Shown: positions 11,995 to 27,900, counted from the stretch's first letter. The stretch is DNA of 64,000 nucleotides from Tillus elongatus (GCA_964006375.1 OZ023265.1:171499943-171563942), one strand, 5' to 3'. The notes: generated by a model from the sequence alone, not told the origin. Translations and numbers: made by a program.

Positions 11995-12145
11995 CGTTTT
12001 CAAACAGTTTTCCCCGATTTTCCACCGGAAAAAATTAAATATAAAGGCTGATTAACGAACTCGACCTCGGTTTTAATTAAAATCAGTTTAGTATCTTTTG
12101 AGTTATCGCTCGGATACATACATACATACACACATACATACAAAA
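11995..12145. repeat. Alpha repeat, copy 3 (one end only)
   Basis: Contains TTTTGAGTTATCGCTCGGATA, the conserved end that elsewhere precedes (TA)n, but here is followed by CATA/CACA units (12115-12143). Confidence 0.65.
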
Positions 12146-12299
12146 TCATAATTAATGACCGTTATAGAAAGGTGAAGGCAATTAGCGGGTCATCAAGATC
12201 TAAATACATATTAAAACATATATAATACATATATCAATTACTATTTTCGTGCTGAAAATTAAACTATTTTTTTCAGTAAATTAATTATTTAGATTTATG

Positions 12300-14760
12300 T
12301 AATAATAATAATAATAATAGTAATCTTTATTCAGCCAATAATCACAATAGTAAGCAGGCAAAGTCAAAAAACTAATAGTTACAAAAATACAGTAAAACAG
12401 AAATTAAACAATGCTTAATACTACGTTAAAATGGTACACACACAAAATATGTCATATAAACAAATTAACAACAGACCGAAATGCTGGTCTTTGGCAGAAG
12501 ATACGTGTCTCCTTGTGTGAAAAACAATGGCATCTTCTTTGGGTCAAGTATTACATCATTTATTAACACCGCCAATAGATGATGTGTACACCCAAATTTC
12601 TTCAGCCAAAAGTTGTGGACGCCATCAGGCCCGGGTGCCTTCCAATTATGAAGCTCTTTAATAACCTCGAAGACTTTATCTGTGGTAAACGGCTTATGAT
12701 GCCTTTGTTCATAACTCTGACAAGCTCAGTGTTCTTCGTTAACGCAGCTGGCGCCAATATTGCAGGAGGCTGCTCTTCAATTTGTTCCTTATCGGTGGCT
12801 GCATTCTTAGCTGACGGTAGAAAGTCCTTTCAGATCGTTTAAACATTGTATTGTCCCACTTCCTATTATTGCTCGCTTAATATCTCCTCAACCTCATATA
12901 CAGAAACTTCTGTCTTAAGGTGTCCAAACTTTTTGTGCAGTGTGGTTCACTGTATCTTGTGCTGAATGTTGTTGAACTCGGCCTATTATTTCCTCTACTC
13001 GTTTCTGAAATTTTCTTGTCTGTACTCCCCCAATGTATCGCGTCAGTTGTCCAATTTCTTTACGAAGTGTTTCCACTCTACTTATCAACCTTTTTCCCCA
13101 GAGGGACACTCTTTGACGCGAGTCTCTGTGATTGATTTAATTGCTGCAGTTGCTGCACAGCAAATCAGTGTATGCATGTGCTCCAATGTAGTGATCTCTA
13201 GAAGGTGCGATGGCAAAATTATTCTGTTCAAAAGTTCCAATATAATTGCCAGCTTTCTAGATGATCTTAGCCTATATAATGGTGGTCTAGTAAGAGTATT
13301 TGTTCCTTTATACTCCGCAACGGCACGACTTATTTCTGTGGACAATTTATTGATGAGTTCCTCATTTTATTGCGTACCTTCGATATGTTCTTCTTGCTCA
13401 GTATATACAAGTTGCAGATTACTACCATCAAACAGAATCTCGTTATTTTCCGTAACCGCTATGTTAGTAATTTCGCATTCAACTTCCTGTTTGATGGTAT
13501 TCAGTCTAGTTTGTGGAATAAGGTTATTCCTAAGTATGACACGATACTGATTCGCTAGTCTCTGTTGAGTTACCTGTATTTGTGGGTGCATTCTGAGAAA
13601 TTCGGTATGTAGTTGTTGCCTATATCCGGTCATCTGTTGTCCGAGTTGTGTTACTCTGTAGTAAATGCGCATAATTGTTTCATTCATATCCATAGTACAT
13701 TTCATGCGCCGTCTTGGTAATCCCACCTGGGTGAACGTTTGCTGATTTTCCTGCGCAGCATCCTCTGTGGTCTTGGTCTTACTAGGCTCCCCTGTTGTTG
13801 ATTTTGCATGACAGGGGCCCGCCTCATCAGCACCCCGCCACCGACGTCCCGCATGCTGTCATGTTCAGCGCCGGCTCCATGCCCTGGCGAACCCCAGACA
13901 GAGGCATTTTTTCCGAGGCTTTGGTTTTGCTCCATTCCCATGGGTGTGTCACCAATTAACCCTGGTTATCTCTAGATTATTAGTATTTGGAATGGCCACA
14001 TCAATCAGCGTCACTTGATCGCAGGACTTATCTATTATAATTATATCTGGCCTGTTGTGGAAAACTCGTTGATCTGTGAGCACGGTGCGATCCCAGTACA
14101 ACCTGTAACCTGAGTTCTCTAGAATAGGCTCAGGAGTGTATCTATAGTAGGGCACTTTACTAAGATGCAAAAGTCCCAATTTCAGAGCCAGTTCTTGATG
14201 AAGTATTTTAGCAACTGCGTCATGCCTCTCTTTATACTCTGTTGCAGCAAACGCTTCACATCCTTCGGTGCCGTGCTGGATAGTCTCTGATGACTGACAC
14301 CCAAATCTACATTTGTCATCTTGGACCGAATTATCTCCAACTATATACTTCAGTTAGTTTCTTGTTGGGATGACCTGGTCTTGTATGGCCAGCAAAAACC
14401 CCCCTGTGTCTGGAAACATCTGTCCGGACACCAACCAGTAGTTCGACGCCAGTTTGTCGACATGTGCCTGGGAGGTCTCATTCAGATGTCGCCCATGGAC
14501 AGGCATCTGCATCCAAGATTGCAGCTTGTCCTGATCAGTCCGATGGTGACTTTGTGGTGCCTGCTGATGGAAATATGTACGCAGGTTCACTATTTGCTGG
14601 TCCAACTGTTAACCAATATCCACCACTCATCTTCCACCTTGGTGTTTAGGTAGGGTTACTCGCTCAATAGCATTACGGGAGTGGTGCTTTTTGGATTTTG
14701 TTAGGAGTGTTCGTACCTTCCGTTGTAGATTTTCGATGTCCGTTTTACTCCATTTCACAA
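12300..14760 (-). pseudogene. R4/Dong-like LINE with C-terminal half placed before N-terminal half
   Basis: Read on the minus strand, the first part (about 14760-13968) is the C-terminal half of a LINE ORF: KHHSRNAIERVTLPKHQGGR, QDQVIPTRN (about 14360), a Cys-rich patch with CRFGCQSSETIQHG, then YYRYTPEPILENSGYRLYWD and RPDIIIIDK...LIDVAIP (about 14060-13990), which resembles a PD-(D/E)XK restriction-like endonuclease. It then switches at about 13968 to leader and N-terminal sequence (13960-12915) homologous to 3090-3858, and on to LHNWKAPGPDGVHNFWLKKF (about 12665-12590) and YLLPKT (about 12490), the beginning of the RT. The RT core is missing. The sequence ends with a 3' UTR-like stretch and GGCTGAATAAAGATTACTATT then (ATT)n at 12300-12322. 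Multiple stops and frameshifts. Clade name inferred from the endonuclease and TAA tail. Confidence 0.75.
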
Positions 14761-15535
14761 TCGCAAATGATTATTATTATAAATGATTATTATTATTTTT
14801 ATTAATATTATTACTAGTATTATGTTCTTGTGTTAACTTTAATATTTCTCATGAAATTCACAGTTTCATTGCTTCTTGCAGATTGGGTGTTTTTTCCGCA
14901 GCTGCTATTATGCCGCTCGTTATTTTTCTTCACGTAGATATTCCACCGTTAAGAATTACTTTGCTGGTATCTTCTTAATAAATTAGTATTAGTATATGCG
15001 GCTTACGTTTATAATAAGGTTTAATGTAAGTGTCTTAAAAAAAATCATTATAAGTGCAACTTGAGCTGATATCTTGGAAGTTGTGTAAAACTTACCCAAT
15101 CGGTGATAAATGCGTTCTATATAAGATTTTCCTTTCGTGGTAATTCATTTATCTAATGCGTGATCGGCGTATGAGATTGCCCTTTCCACACTCACGAAGG
15201 ATACACCCTTGCACCTATATTCCGGACACAGGCACATTGTTCACTGCTTGCTAGAATTCATCATCCTGCTACAGTTTTTACCAGACCTTCTCAGAGACCT
15301 GCCGTGTATTGAGAGATATATCGACATTAAATTGGAGCTTCAAAAAAGACGTGATAAGAACTGTGGAATTCCAGGATTTCTTGTTGTGGAATCGTTAATT
15401 TGAGCGATTAGCACCTATATGTTTGTGAGTGTTCTTAGTAAAATGGTTAACCATAACTGCAGAAGATTTGCAGAATTATTTAAATTATGATGCAAGAAGT
15501 GTCCTGTTTAATTCAACACCTGTGTGTATTTAAAA

Positions 15536-15537
<2 letters not shown>
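14761..15537. other. Intergenic, nothing recognised
   Basis: ATT-rich sequence near 14765-14815 adjoins the LINE. An open frame at 15209-15403 has no recognisable motif. Confidence 0.5.

Positions 15538-15631
<94 letters not shown>
15538..15631. repeat. (TA)n microsatellite
   Basis: About 47 TA units. The following 15632-16440 shows no gene or repeat I can identify. Confidence 0.95.
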
Positions 15632-15634
<3 letters not shown>

Positions 15635-16453
15635 TCTCTGCACGACATGCTGGTTTGGTTTAAATTATATTTAATGAATTGCGTCATTTAATACTTCGAT
15701 ATTATCTGATTTTGTCTTACCGATAGTATTCTCCAGAAATTGGTTCTGTAATTGATAGTTGGCTTAACCTTTTTTTAAACATCTGTCGATTTTCTGACAG
15801 CATAAGCTTTATGCAATTTACGCTGCACTTGCAGTACTCAAGGAAGGTCAGCCTTGATGTACCCCCTTAGAGCGGCTTAAAAAAAGAAATATATCAATTA
15901 TCACACCTACTAAACTCTATTGTGGCTGTGGCTGCTTCTTTTACTGCTATGTGAGTTAGCTAATTTAATTGGCACACCTGTTGGTGTGTCGGTGTCAACG
16001 TGTAATATGCTTGTTTAGAAATTAGAAAGAAGTGTTCAGAAAAAAAAAAAAACTGCGGAACGTAAATAATTATAATACATATGTATTACGGCGTAAATAC
16101 AATGGCTATGTTTTTAAATTAATATAATGGTTTGTGGACCTAGTGTCAACAAATCTATTTGAAAGTAATGATACCTAATTTTTGAAACAAGTTGTGGTAT
16201 CGACCTGTGATCACAGAGCGTTTACATACAGAATAAAACTATCTTAACTAATAGCAAATGTCGCAATATTGGTTGTTTCGAACAGTAATGTGGTTAATAA
16301 GTATTAAAAGGGGTGGTAAAACTTATCTGGTTTCTCTCCGCTGTTGTATTTATTATACACAGACGTCTTTGTTGAAGTTTAATTAAGCAGCAGTCCAATT
16401 GTGAGAGCGTAGGTCGACTCCTTCCGAGTAGCCAGACAGCCTCATTTTCCCCT

Positions 16454-17345
16454 CTACTGATCCCTACTGGGGATCCTGAGGGTGTATGGCCTAGTCAACC
16501 TAATATCGTCCTCGGCATCCCGCACCTTTATGGCGGAAATCGGAATTTCCTTTTCCACCTTCTTGGCGACTCTTGCATGCCCTATTACTGCTCCCTCTCC
16601 GCACCAGTTTCCTGAGTCCCGCATTCTAAGATGCGACGCCATAGCCTCCCTTCTGATACAGATGGGAAGCGGTGGCAGCATCAACAGGACCTCTAGCGCG
16701 GCTGAGGGTGTCGTCCTCATAGCGCCTGTGATACCCAGGATTGCCAGTCTTTGGAGTTTGGCCAGCTTCCTGCTGGTAGTTTGGTTCACACCACACCACC
16801 AGACCAACGCCCCATAGAGGATTCTCGGCCTGACGATCGCAGTGTAGATCCAATGAAGGATCCGAGGATTAAGTCCCCAGGTCCTCCCTATCACACGACG
16901 CAGCTGCCAGAGGGTCGCTACTCCCTTCCTCACTACTCGTTCTATTTGCGACCCCCATGTTAGTTTGGGGTCCAGGATCATCCCCAGATATTTGACCTTC
17001 TGCACTAAAGCTAAAGGTTTTCTAAACATCACGGGCGCCCTGATCCCCTCTACCTTTCTCTTCTTGGTAAATAGGATCATCTCCGTCTTCGCCGGGTTTA
17101 CGGAGAGTCCCTGCTCACCACACCACCTTTCGATTATGCTACAGGCAGCCTGCATACACTCACAGACGACGCCGAGGAATTTGCCGGTGACTAAGACCAG
17201 CCCATCATCAGCGTACGCCTGGGCGTAGAAGCCATTCTAAGAGAGTCGCTCCAAGAGGCCGTCCATGACCAGACACCATAGATGAGGCGAAAGGCAGCTG
17301 CCCTGAGGACAGCCGCCCGTCACCCCAACGTCCAGCCCTCGACCC
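16454..17345 (-). pseudogene. LINE reverse transcriptase fragment (R1/LOA/I-like)
   Basis: On the minus strand the sequence opens with TGGCPQGSCLSPHLWCLVMD (about 17310-17250), an in-frame TAG at about 17238, then QAYADDGLVL with the YADD catalytic box (about 17220-17190), GLSVNPAKTEMILF, the thumb motif VKYLGMILDPKLTW (about 16995-16955) and the LHWIYTAIVRPRILYGALVW block, ending in LRIPSRDQ at 16454. It is more GC-rich than its surroundings. The long uninterrupted 234-codon stretch suggests a fairly young insertion, but both ends are truncated and an RNase H domain expected in several of these clades is absent. Confidence 0.8.
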
Positions 17346-17678
17346 CTCAAGGTCAGCGAAACTCTCCTTCTTTAAGTAACAACCTTGAATTTTAGTTGAA
17401 ATAAATTTGACAAAATTAATTATATCTCTCTACCAAATCTTTTAGGTCCCAGATTTGCTTAGTTTTGATTAAAGTACTGTCAACTAAATTGATTTCTTTC
17501 TAGTTCTGGCAACAGAAAAACGCTAGTTGGAATTTTTTAATTGGCTGTAGATAGTCTTTGATTAAAGAAGGAAAAGAGTCTATGTCGAAACTAAGGTCTT
17601 ATGTACGTTGAACAAAAAAACCTTTGTCAGCTACTTAAAGTTTAAAATATAGGTCGTCCAAAAATTAAAAAGTCTTAT

Positions 17679-17867
17679 GCCCAGTTTCACAAAGCCTGAT
17701 TAAATATTTAACTGCCGGTTAGTTAATCAAGGATTTAGACGACCAATCACAGACTAATTCAGGTTTTTACCATGGCAACAAAATATTTTGAAGCTGTGAT
17801 TGGTCGTCTGAAGCCCTGCTTAACTAACCAGCCGTTAAATATTTAATCGAGCTTTGTGAAACTGGGC
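17679..17867. repeat. Foldback element with about 75-base terminal inverted repeats
   Basis: Left end GCCCAGTTTCACAAAGCC and right end GCTTTGTGAAACTGGGC are inverted; pairing continues inward through TTAAATATTTAAC and GACGACCAATCACAG. Total 189 bases with a short central spacer, so it resembles a non-autonomous foldback DNA element. Flanks 17360-17678 and 17868-18732 hold nothing else recognised. Confidence 0.8.
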
Positions 17868-18732
17868 AAATGTCTTTCAGGATGCTTCTTTTAGCTGCAA
17901 CGTACCTTCTTGGAATAACAAGTATATGTTTCCAGCGGAAAACTAACATGCGGTCGACCTCTTGTTGTAATCGCATTTCTCATAAAGTTAGGAAGCAGAT
18001 TTTTCAGCCCGTAGAATTTATATATAGGTTTTTTTGTACTCTGCGAGTTTTCCAGCAGGTAACTGTGTTTCGTGTGTGCATTGTGCAACCCGTGTTCACA
18101 GCTGCCTCCAAAAAACACAAACAAACTAACACGTATACAAGAAGCTGCTCTGAATCGCGGCATTTTCCCGGATTTTCACTCTAAATGTAATCCTGTAGAT
18201 TTCCTTACGCAAACTCTATAGCAGACATACTGAATCTTGTATTATAACGTTCTAAACACAATAAAACCATCACTCTGATCCCAGACTGAGTTTTAAGTTA
18301 TCCGTGTTTCAAAATGGTACAAAAATAATATATTAAAAGTTTTATTTTTAATAAAAGTTTATTAAATATATATGAAAGACAGCAAATATTTATGGATGAA
18401 TCCAAGTATGTATATACTAAAATTAATAGCACTCTGTTAGTGTTGAGTACCTTGCGCTTGCAGTGTCAGCTTTTTTTAATCACACCTATATGAACCAAAC
18501 GTTTATCTTATGCAATGGGATAAATATATTGATTCCTATATTTGTCGATTTTCCGTAGAAAATTTACAGTCTATTCCTCTAATTTATTTTTTCCTCGATA
18601 ATAGTTCCTACCAAACATCGTTTGTCCGTTTTTCGCTTGTTTTAAATTGAAAAAGACCAAAGGTATCAACATTGGGCGGGTTGTCAGGATCCCATTCTTT
18701 ATCAATTTTATCCCCATTAACAACAATAATCA

Positions 18733-18812
18733 GAAAATTTATCATTAATGCTCTTACATTCTTTTTCACCGTTATTAGATTCAATGTCTTCAACGTACAT
18801 TTTTATTTTACC
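18733..18812. repeat. Direct repeat, left copy (partner 19114-19187)
   Basis: Shares AAATTTATCATTAAT, TTTTTCACCGTTAT and ACATTTTTATTT with 19114-19187. The two copies flank a SINE tail and a LINE 3' fragment. Confidence 0.75.
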
Positions 18813-18835
18813 TGTTCCCCTTTTCGTTTCTTTTT

Positions 18836-18950
18836 CTTTAAAGTCGGTCTACTTCCGCGACTATGGCCAATCACCGACGCCATGCAGCAGTTTCACCTCA
18901 CTATCCTGGAAATTTTGCCGAATCCCTGTCTTTCAGTAAGGAGGTTTTTT
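18836..18950 (-). repeat. tRNA-derived SINE, 3' part
   Basis: Reverse complement of the body and end of the SINE at 28778-29127 (GTCGGTCTACTTCCGCGACT at its edge, TGGAAATTTTGCCGAA inside). The tRNA head is missing. Confidence 0.8.
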
Positions 18951-18964
18951 CTATTTTTTGTTAT

Positions 18965-19113
18965 TTCAACAACACACACGAGAGCTCAAAGCCTAAATAC
19001 TATCGTACGCTGGGTGTCGACAAGGAGGAAAGGGCAACTTGTTAACTCTGGACTTGAAGGTTTGGAGGTTTGCGCCGGCAAAAAATTCCACAACTTGGAG
19101 ATCCTCGGGACAA
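18965..19113 (-). mobile_element. 5'-truncated LINE 3' end (copy L1d)
   Basis: Same 3' end as the LINE at 1-1036, from the PRTSKLW-like region to GTTGTTGAAAT. A 75-base flanking duplication separates it from the longer copy starting at 19185. Confidence 0.8.
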
Positions 19114-19184
19114 AATTTATCATTAATACTCCCTACATTATTTTTCACCGTTATCAGATTCAATGTCGTCGACATACATTTTTA

Positions 19185-22030
<2,846 letters not shown>

Positions 22031-22263
22031 TAGCTATCTTCAACGTGCCCAACATAGCATGGACACGGGACCGACTGCTTTACGCCACCTCCAAAGGGCG
22101 GATCGTGCAGACAATCAACTGGCTCAGATACAATGCCATGACCTGGGTTGATGTGAAAGTTACAGTATGTTCTGAAAAAGTGACAGGAGAACGCTGGGAT
22201 CGAACCCAGTACCCTTCAGTTCGAAAGCACACGTTCTTGCCCCTTGACCACCGCGGCCTTAAC
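22031..22263 (-). repeat. tRNA-derived SINE, 3'-truncated, abutting LINE
   Basis: On the minus strand starts with GGCCGCGGTGGTCAAGGGGC (A-box region) and has the B box GGTTCGATCCCAGCG, then the SINE body down to GGGCACGTTGAAGATAGCTA, where LINE sequence begins. Same family as 28778-29127. Confidence 0.85.
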
Positions 22264-24227
22264 CACGCATTTTGTGTATTACATTGTAGCAGATATATTA
22301 TTATTTACATTGCAAGCTCCAAAACTCACGCGAGAAAAATGTTAACTTTGCAATCTTGACTAATACATTTTTAATGTAAGAATATTTATCAGCTTTCATT
22401 CTTCCCTCTATCTTCTGCCTGTCTCCAATTTTTTTGTGTGCAAATTCCTTCGCATGCAATGTATATTTAGATAATACTGATCGAAAGCACATCAAGTGGG
22501 GAGTTTTTAGAATGGAATTCAGATTGGATGTTTCAGATGTCTTTTGTGATGGTGGCACACTGTGATTTGTTTACACATGGCAGAAGCGTCTCATATTCAG
22601 CACATTTTCCATCCCGCCTGGTCGCCTATTGAATTTAAACTTACACTTACATCTCGGCATTGCTCGATAAGCGATTCACAAAGCAGTGCTATCATTTAGA
22701 GGCGCAAATGACTCCAGATAGGTTCATGTATTTTCTTGTTGGCCATTTACTTCAGCGGAGATTTGTGTTAATAGCGTTGAAGGGAAATTTAAGTTTTTCC
22801 TTTTCAGACCTGGATGCGTCTTGTGGTGTCAAATCAATTCCGGGGATTTTTCTATATAAAAGCAGTTTAGACTCGCTGTGAGTTTGGCTATTTTACATTT
22901 TTACAGTTATTTCTTGGAATGTCATTAAATAAGAATTTAACAGCACAGTGCGATAGAAGTGGCCTAAACCAAGCGACGTGGAAATCGAATAATTAAATTA
23001 AAATTAACTAGAGTATTATTTTTATATCAATACTGTTACTTTTCGCAGATTCTAATCTATTCCTAACGCAATAGGTGAAATATTATGTGAGTTGGACTTT
23101 CTTTTATAAATAAGACTCATAGAAGGGAAGAGAAAATATTGTGGTTAGTCCTGGAACCAAATTTGTATGCAAAAATTAGAACGTTTTCATTTTGTCGTTT
23201 TTAATACAAAAAAGTCCTTGAATTAATATGTATTTTCTGTAATTATTGTCAGTGTGTTTGTGTGACGTAGTTATCCTTTCGACTTTTGTTACTGAAGTAA
23301 GTTACCTGGTCCCATTGTAGGTTAGCGACCTAACTGCGATATAGGGTGCTTCCTTGTTCTTTGTGAGTTTAAGTTCGTCAAGGTTTTTATTTTCTCAAAC
23401 AGACGTTATGTTTGAGAACATAATATACATACATAAATACCTGAAAGCATGTACTCCATGTTGTCTCAGATACATTCAGAATCAGGGGGTAAATTACAAT
23501 TAGTTATCTAGCAGAACCTAAAATTTCAAATATTTAACTATATACATTTTGCCAGTGAATGGATCATGACATTAGTTAAAAAATTACCTGATAAGCCATA
23601 GAAATTTTGTATTGCCCCTATAACGAACAATTAAAGTAAATAATGAACTGCTTAAATATACAAAGTTTAAAACTGAGATGAATCGCAAAGACAAAACATT
23701 ATAGACAGATATAAAACAAATTAGTGAATGGACAAGTTTAAAATGAACTGTCTGCGACAAAGTATAAACTAGTGACTTTTAAGCAATTTGTTTGGTTATA
23801 AGTTTGATGAAAATAGGTAAGGAAATTTACGTAGGAATAGGTAAATTTGTTAATATAGTAACTAAGGAAATAATTTGTTAGTAATAAGGATAAATAGGTA
23901 AGGTTTTACCTTCAATGAAATTGCATAAGTTGGGAATTTGAATGTACAAACATTTTTTGACTAACCTGACTTTAAAATACAGTTATTTAATTAATATTTC
24001 ATCAAAGAAAGTAGCTTTCTCTTGACTCATTTTATAAAATCTGTTATGCTATTGGACTCACCTGAAACAGCAATGTTAATTGGTTGAGAAGCAATTTCAA
24101 ACACTAATTAGCAGATTTGATTCGACATATAAAACAAAAGAAACAACATTGAATATCCGGGAGGATGAAGACGGGACTGTTAACGTGAACCTGATAGAAA
24201 CGAGATTAAAAAATGTTTGAAAAAATT
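22264..24227. other. Intergenic, nothing recognised
   Basis: AT-rich single-copy-looking sequence. Open frames at 22301-22558 and 22660-22881 show no family motifs. Confidence 0.5.
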
Positions 24228-24294
24228 GTTGAATATTATTAATGGCGCACATTGTTAAATAATATTAATAATAACACCATTAACAATATTCAAC
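24228..24294. repeat. Imperfect hairpin next to TA tract
   Basis: GTTGAATATTATTAATGG (24228-24244) pairs with CCATTAACAATATTCAAC (24277-24294) with one mismatch; loop about 30 bases, itself AT-rich. Confidence 0.7.
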
Positions 24295-24296
24295 TA

Positions 24297-24645
<349 letters not shown>

Positions 24646-25046
24646 TTAAATAATTTAACGTATTTATTATAATAATCATTCTTAGTCACTCTGAGACATT
24701 TCTGGTAGCAAAAAGATAATTAGAAACAGATATTATTGTACCTATTTAACAAAATAAATGTGAGTGTGCGCTCTTTTCATGTTTGTGTGTGTATTTTGTG
24801 TAGGTAAGTATGCATAGGTGCGTGCGGGCGTGTGGATATGCATGCATATTGGTGTATGCAATTTATTAAGAAGGGAGCCAAACTAATAAGAAACCTAACT
24901 AGATTGAAGTAGGGCGATTAAAAAGATTGCTATAATATTAGTCTAGCAAATTCCTTTAATAAATGATGAGCTTGAAAAATCTCAAAGATAGGCAATTAGA
25001 CTTTTAAATAAACTTGATTATTTTAAATGAGAGCGATTTTTTGGTG

Positions 25047-25116
25047 AATAGTTTAATTTGCCTCTGTTGTAAGGTAAGTCCTTACTTACCTTATAACAGA
25101 GGCAAATTAAACTATT
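25047..25116. repeat. Near-perfect 32-bp hairpin
   Basis: Two 32-base arms (25047-25078, 25085-25116) around a 6-base loop, with a single mismatch (TGTAAG against CTTATA). The outer end reads AATAGTTTAATTTGCC. No open frame or T-run marks it as a known RNA. 25117-25500 shows nothing else. Confidence 0.9.
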
Positions 25117-25499
25117 ACGCTATTTATCCTTATAAATAGCGTAAAAAACTTGACATGAAAAATTTCTAATTTATAGTCTAGTTGCTTTTTTACTAAACTG
25201 AAAACTAAAAGCCTTTTGAACTAATCATTTCATTCTCATTTACTGCAGTCTTCGTAATTATAGAATAAAGTAAATAAAAAAAAACTAGCCAGTCCGGCAA
25301 ATTTTAAGATGCTTTTTGTTTTTTTTCCAAACCGTAAAACATATTTCGTTTTAATTAAGAAAATCTGTCTTTACAATATGTTAACAATTGCAACTTAAAA
25401 ACAATTAGCATAACCCCTCTTTTGTTTTTCTTTTCTGAACCTACTTATTTAAGAATGGTACTTGTGTTTCTTCCACAATTTTTTTTTCATACTATTGCG

Positions 25500-27900
25500 T
25501 TTCAAATCATCACTGTCTACAGGGGAAGTCGCCCTGTTGTCGCAACCATGATTATCTGCCTCCAGCAGCTTTCTTCATTTCATAGCTTCCACACTTCATA
25601 AGTTGTTCCAGTTTTCCCAGATGTTTTACCCTAGGTCTACCTTTTCTAATTTTTCCAAATAATGTCGCTAGAATTTTATTATGTCAGAATATGAACCAGT
25701 AAATTTTGCCTTTCCTTTTTCAATTACTTCCAGCATGCATCTTTCTTCTTGCAGCTTTTCCAGCACACTTTTATTCGCCTCTCTATCGTTGTATCGTTTC
25801 TCTGTGATTTTTATCTATAGTCATAGTTCAAAATCCTATATTATCTTCATATCATGCTAAGTGGACATCCAAGTTTCTTCCACATACATTACTACACTGG
25901 GTACGCAGGACTTAATGAACCTCTTTTTCAGATCCAAGTTAAAATGTTTTAGTGAGAAGACTATTGTGTTTATTGAATGCTTGCTTTACAATCGCAATAA
26001 TCTTGCTCGGGTCTTTGTTGCATTTACTAACATTTATAAAAATACTTTCAATGTGGGAGAACATTTACACTTTTCAAGTTGTTGACCGTTGATGAATTGA
26101 GATATCATCTTCAAATTTCATAGCACTCGAGAAACGAACGGTTCTGATTGTTTTTGGCTAGTGGGTAGGGGATTTGGTAAAAATTGACCTTTTTTTGGTT
26201 AAAATTCGAGTAATATAACGTCTTACGGTTTATTGATTAGAAAACTTTTTATTTCATCAAACATCTGCTATTCTGTGCTGAAATTAAATTAGAGGTTGAA
26301 TGTGTGGGGGTGGAATATTGTTTACAAAAATTTCTATTTTTTTTTGCTAAAACGGCCTAAAAAGTCTCAGAACATATAGAAAACTTGATTCTGAACTGAG
26401 AATATTTTTGCCTGTCGATCTGTCGGTAGGTGGGTCTACCTGTACGTCTGTCTGTTAATAGGCGCAATAACTTTCGAACGAATTGAGATCTTATCTTCAA
26501 ATTTGGTATGCAGTTGGCACCTGACAAAGGAGCGCTTCGAATTGGTTTTGGGTAAGATCGCTTTAGGGCGTTGGGGATAAATAGGGTGATTTGGTGAAAA
26601 TTTACATTTTTTTAATAAAACTCAAGTAATATAACGTTTCAAATATTGCTTCTATAGTTTCTTGTCCAACTCCAAACACGAATTGATACTGATCTTAGAA
26701 ACTTCTAATTTTGCTCTTTATGCTATTTTTTATTATGATTAGCAGAATATTCTCCACATGTCTCTGTACATTTATTATCCTATGCTGGTTGCGTTTTTAT
26801 GTGTTCAGTGTTTTTGATATAGTGATACATGTACCTACTCTGTATAAACTAACTGGGCAGTTTTCCTGATGTATACTTTTTCTGAAACAGTTTACATAGT
26901 TTTGGTTTAAATTTTTTCACCAGATTTTTTAAATGTTCCGCTGTTAATTCATCTACACAATAACTTTTTCCTTGTCTAAGTTATTTAGGGCCCTTTTCGA
27001 AATCTCGTGTTGAAATAGGGAACATCTCATTTGGGTTTATCTGTCATTTCCCCCATATACACTTTTCCATATTTCATTTTCTCCCCGTGTCAAAACTTTT
27101 CTAATAGGCTTATCAGTGTCCAATGGCTTCATTGTCTAGTGATGAATTTCCATCGTTGTTCTTTTGCCTTTTTGTCCCTGGTCAATATTATAGTCGTCTC
27201 ACCCTTTAGTATGCTTGATCCAGCCGTGCCTTCTTTAACCTATTTTTGATGTCTTCTCCGTTTCTTTGCGTCCATACTTCTTTTGCTTCACAGCATTTTT
27301 ATTTGTGACAGTTCTTTTTAGTGATATAATGTATTTGATACCCAACTGTACTCCCTGGTGTTTTTCATATACTTATATCGTCTTCTTTTGGGTACTTCAA
27401 ACATTGTGTGTGTTATAATTAGACCATTTTCCATAGTCATTTATTAAGTACTTTATTTTTTCTTCATTTCTCATAAACCAAACTTTCCAGCTAAAGCTCC
27501 TTCCACTACCGCATTAAAATCCCAATGATCCCCAACATCTGAGCCTCTTTTCTCACTTTTATTACATATTTCTTATCTATTCCACATCCTTCTTTTCGCT
27601 GCGCTATGTCAGAGCTTTGCTTCAATTATCACAATCACTACCTTATCGTTGACACGGTATGTATGCCTGACTTTATTGGTGTATTCGTTCCATAATTAGA
27701 TTGCGACTCCATTGCTCTTTGAATATTCCCTTGCACTATATATCTAATTCTAATATTATCACCCTTGAAGTCTCTACTGTTCAACCACCTTACTTCCGAC
27801 ATGACAAGTAGTTTATATCCATTTTTATGATTATGCTCTTTGCTACCTCCAGTTTTTCTGTCTTCAGCAAACTTCTAACATTTCATTTTCTCTAATTAAA
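25500..27900 (-). pseudogene. Ancient endonuclease-reverse transcriptase LINE relic
   Basis: No long frame survives, but in rotating frames on the minus strand the expected blocks occur in order: LLVMSEVRWLNSRDF (about 27815-27770, endonuclease), DFNAVVEGALAGKFGL (about 27535-27485, the GDFNA-type motif), KYPK-region of the KRRRYTW type (about 27400), ALNNLDKEKVIV (about 26995-26955), DQYQFVFGVGQETIEAIF (about 26705-26650, the QFGFR...T.EAI motif), LDLKKRFIKSCVPSVVMYVE (about 25940-25880) and FGKIRKGRPRV (about 25660-25630, the C-terminal GRPR motif). This is the organisation of the common insect APE-RT LINEs (RTE or related). A beta repeat lies inside at 26080-26680. Very old and broken. Confidence 0.7.
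26080..26680. repeat. Beta repeat, two adjacent copies
   Basis: Two similar segments (about 26085-26290 and 26440-26660) share AATTGAGATNTTATCTTCAAATTT-type sequence, TTTTTGGNTAAAATTC and AGTAATATAACGT. A third copy is at 55345-55625. Non-coding. Confidence 0.75.

Noticed and set aside
12966..13550. Plus-strand frame of 194 codons
   Set aside because: It is antisense to the R4-like LINE, whose minus-strand peptides are the ones conserved with 2796-3858.
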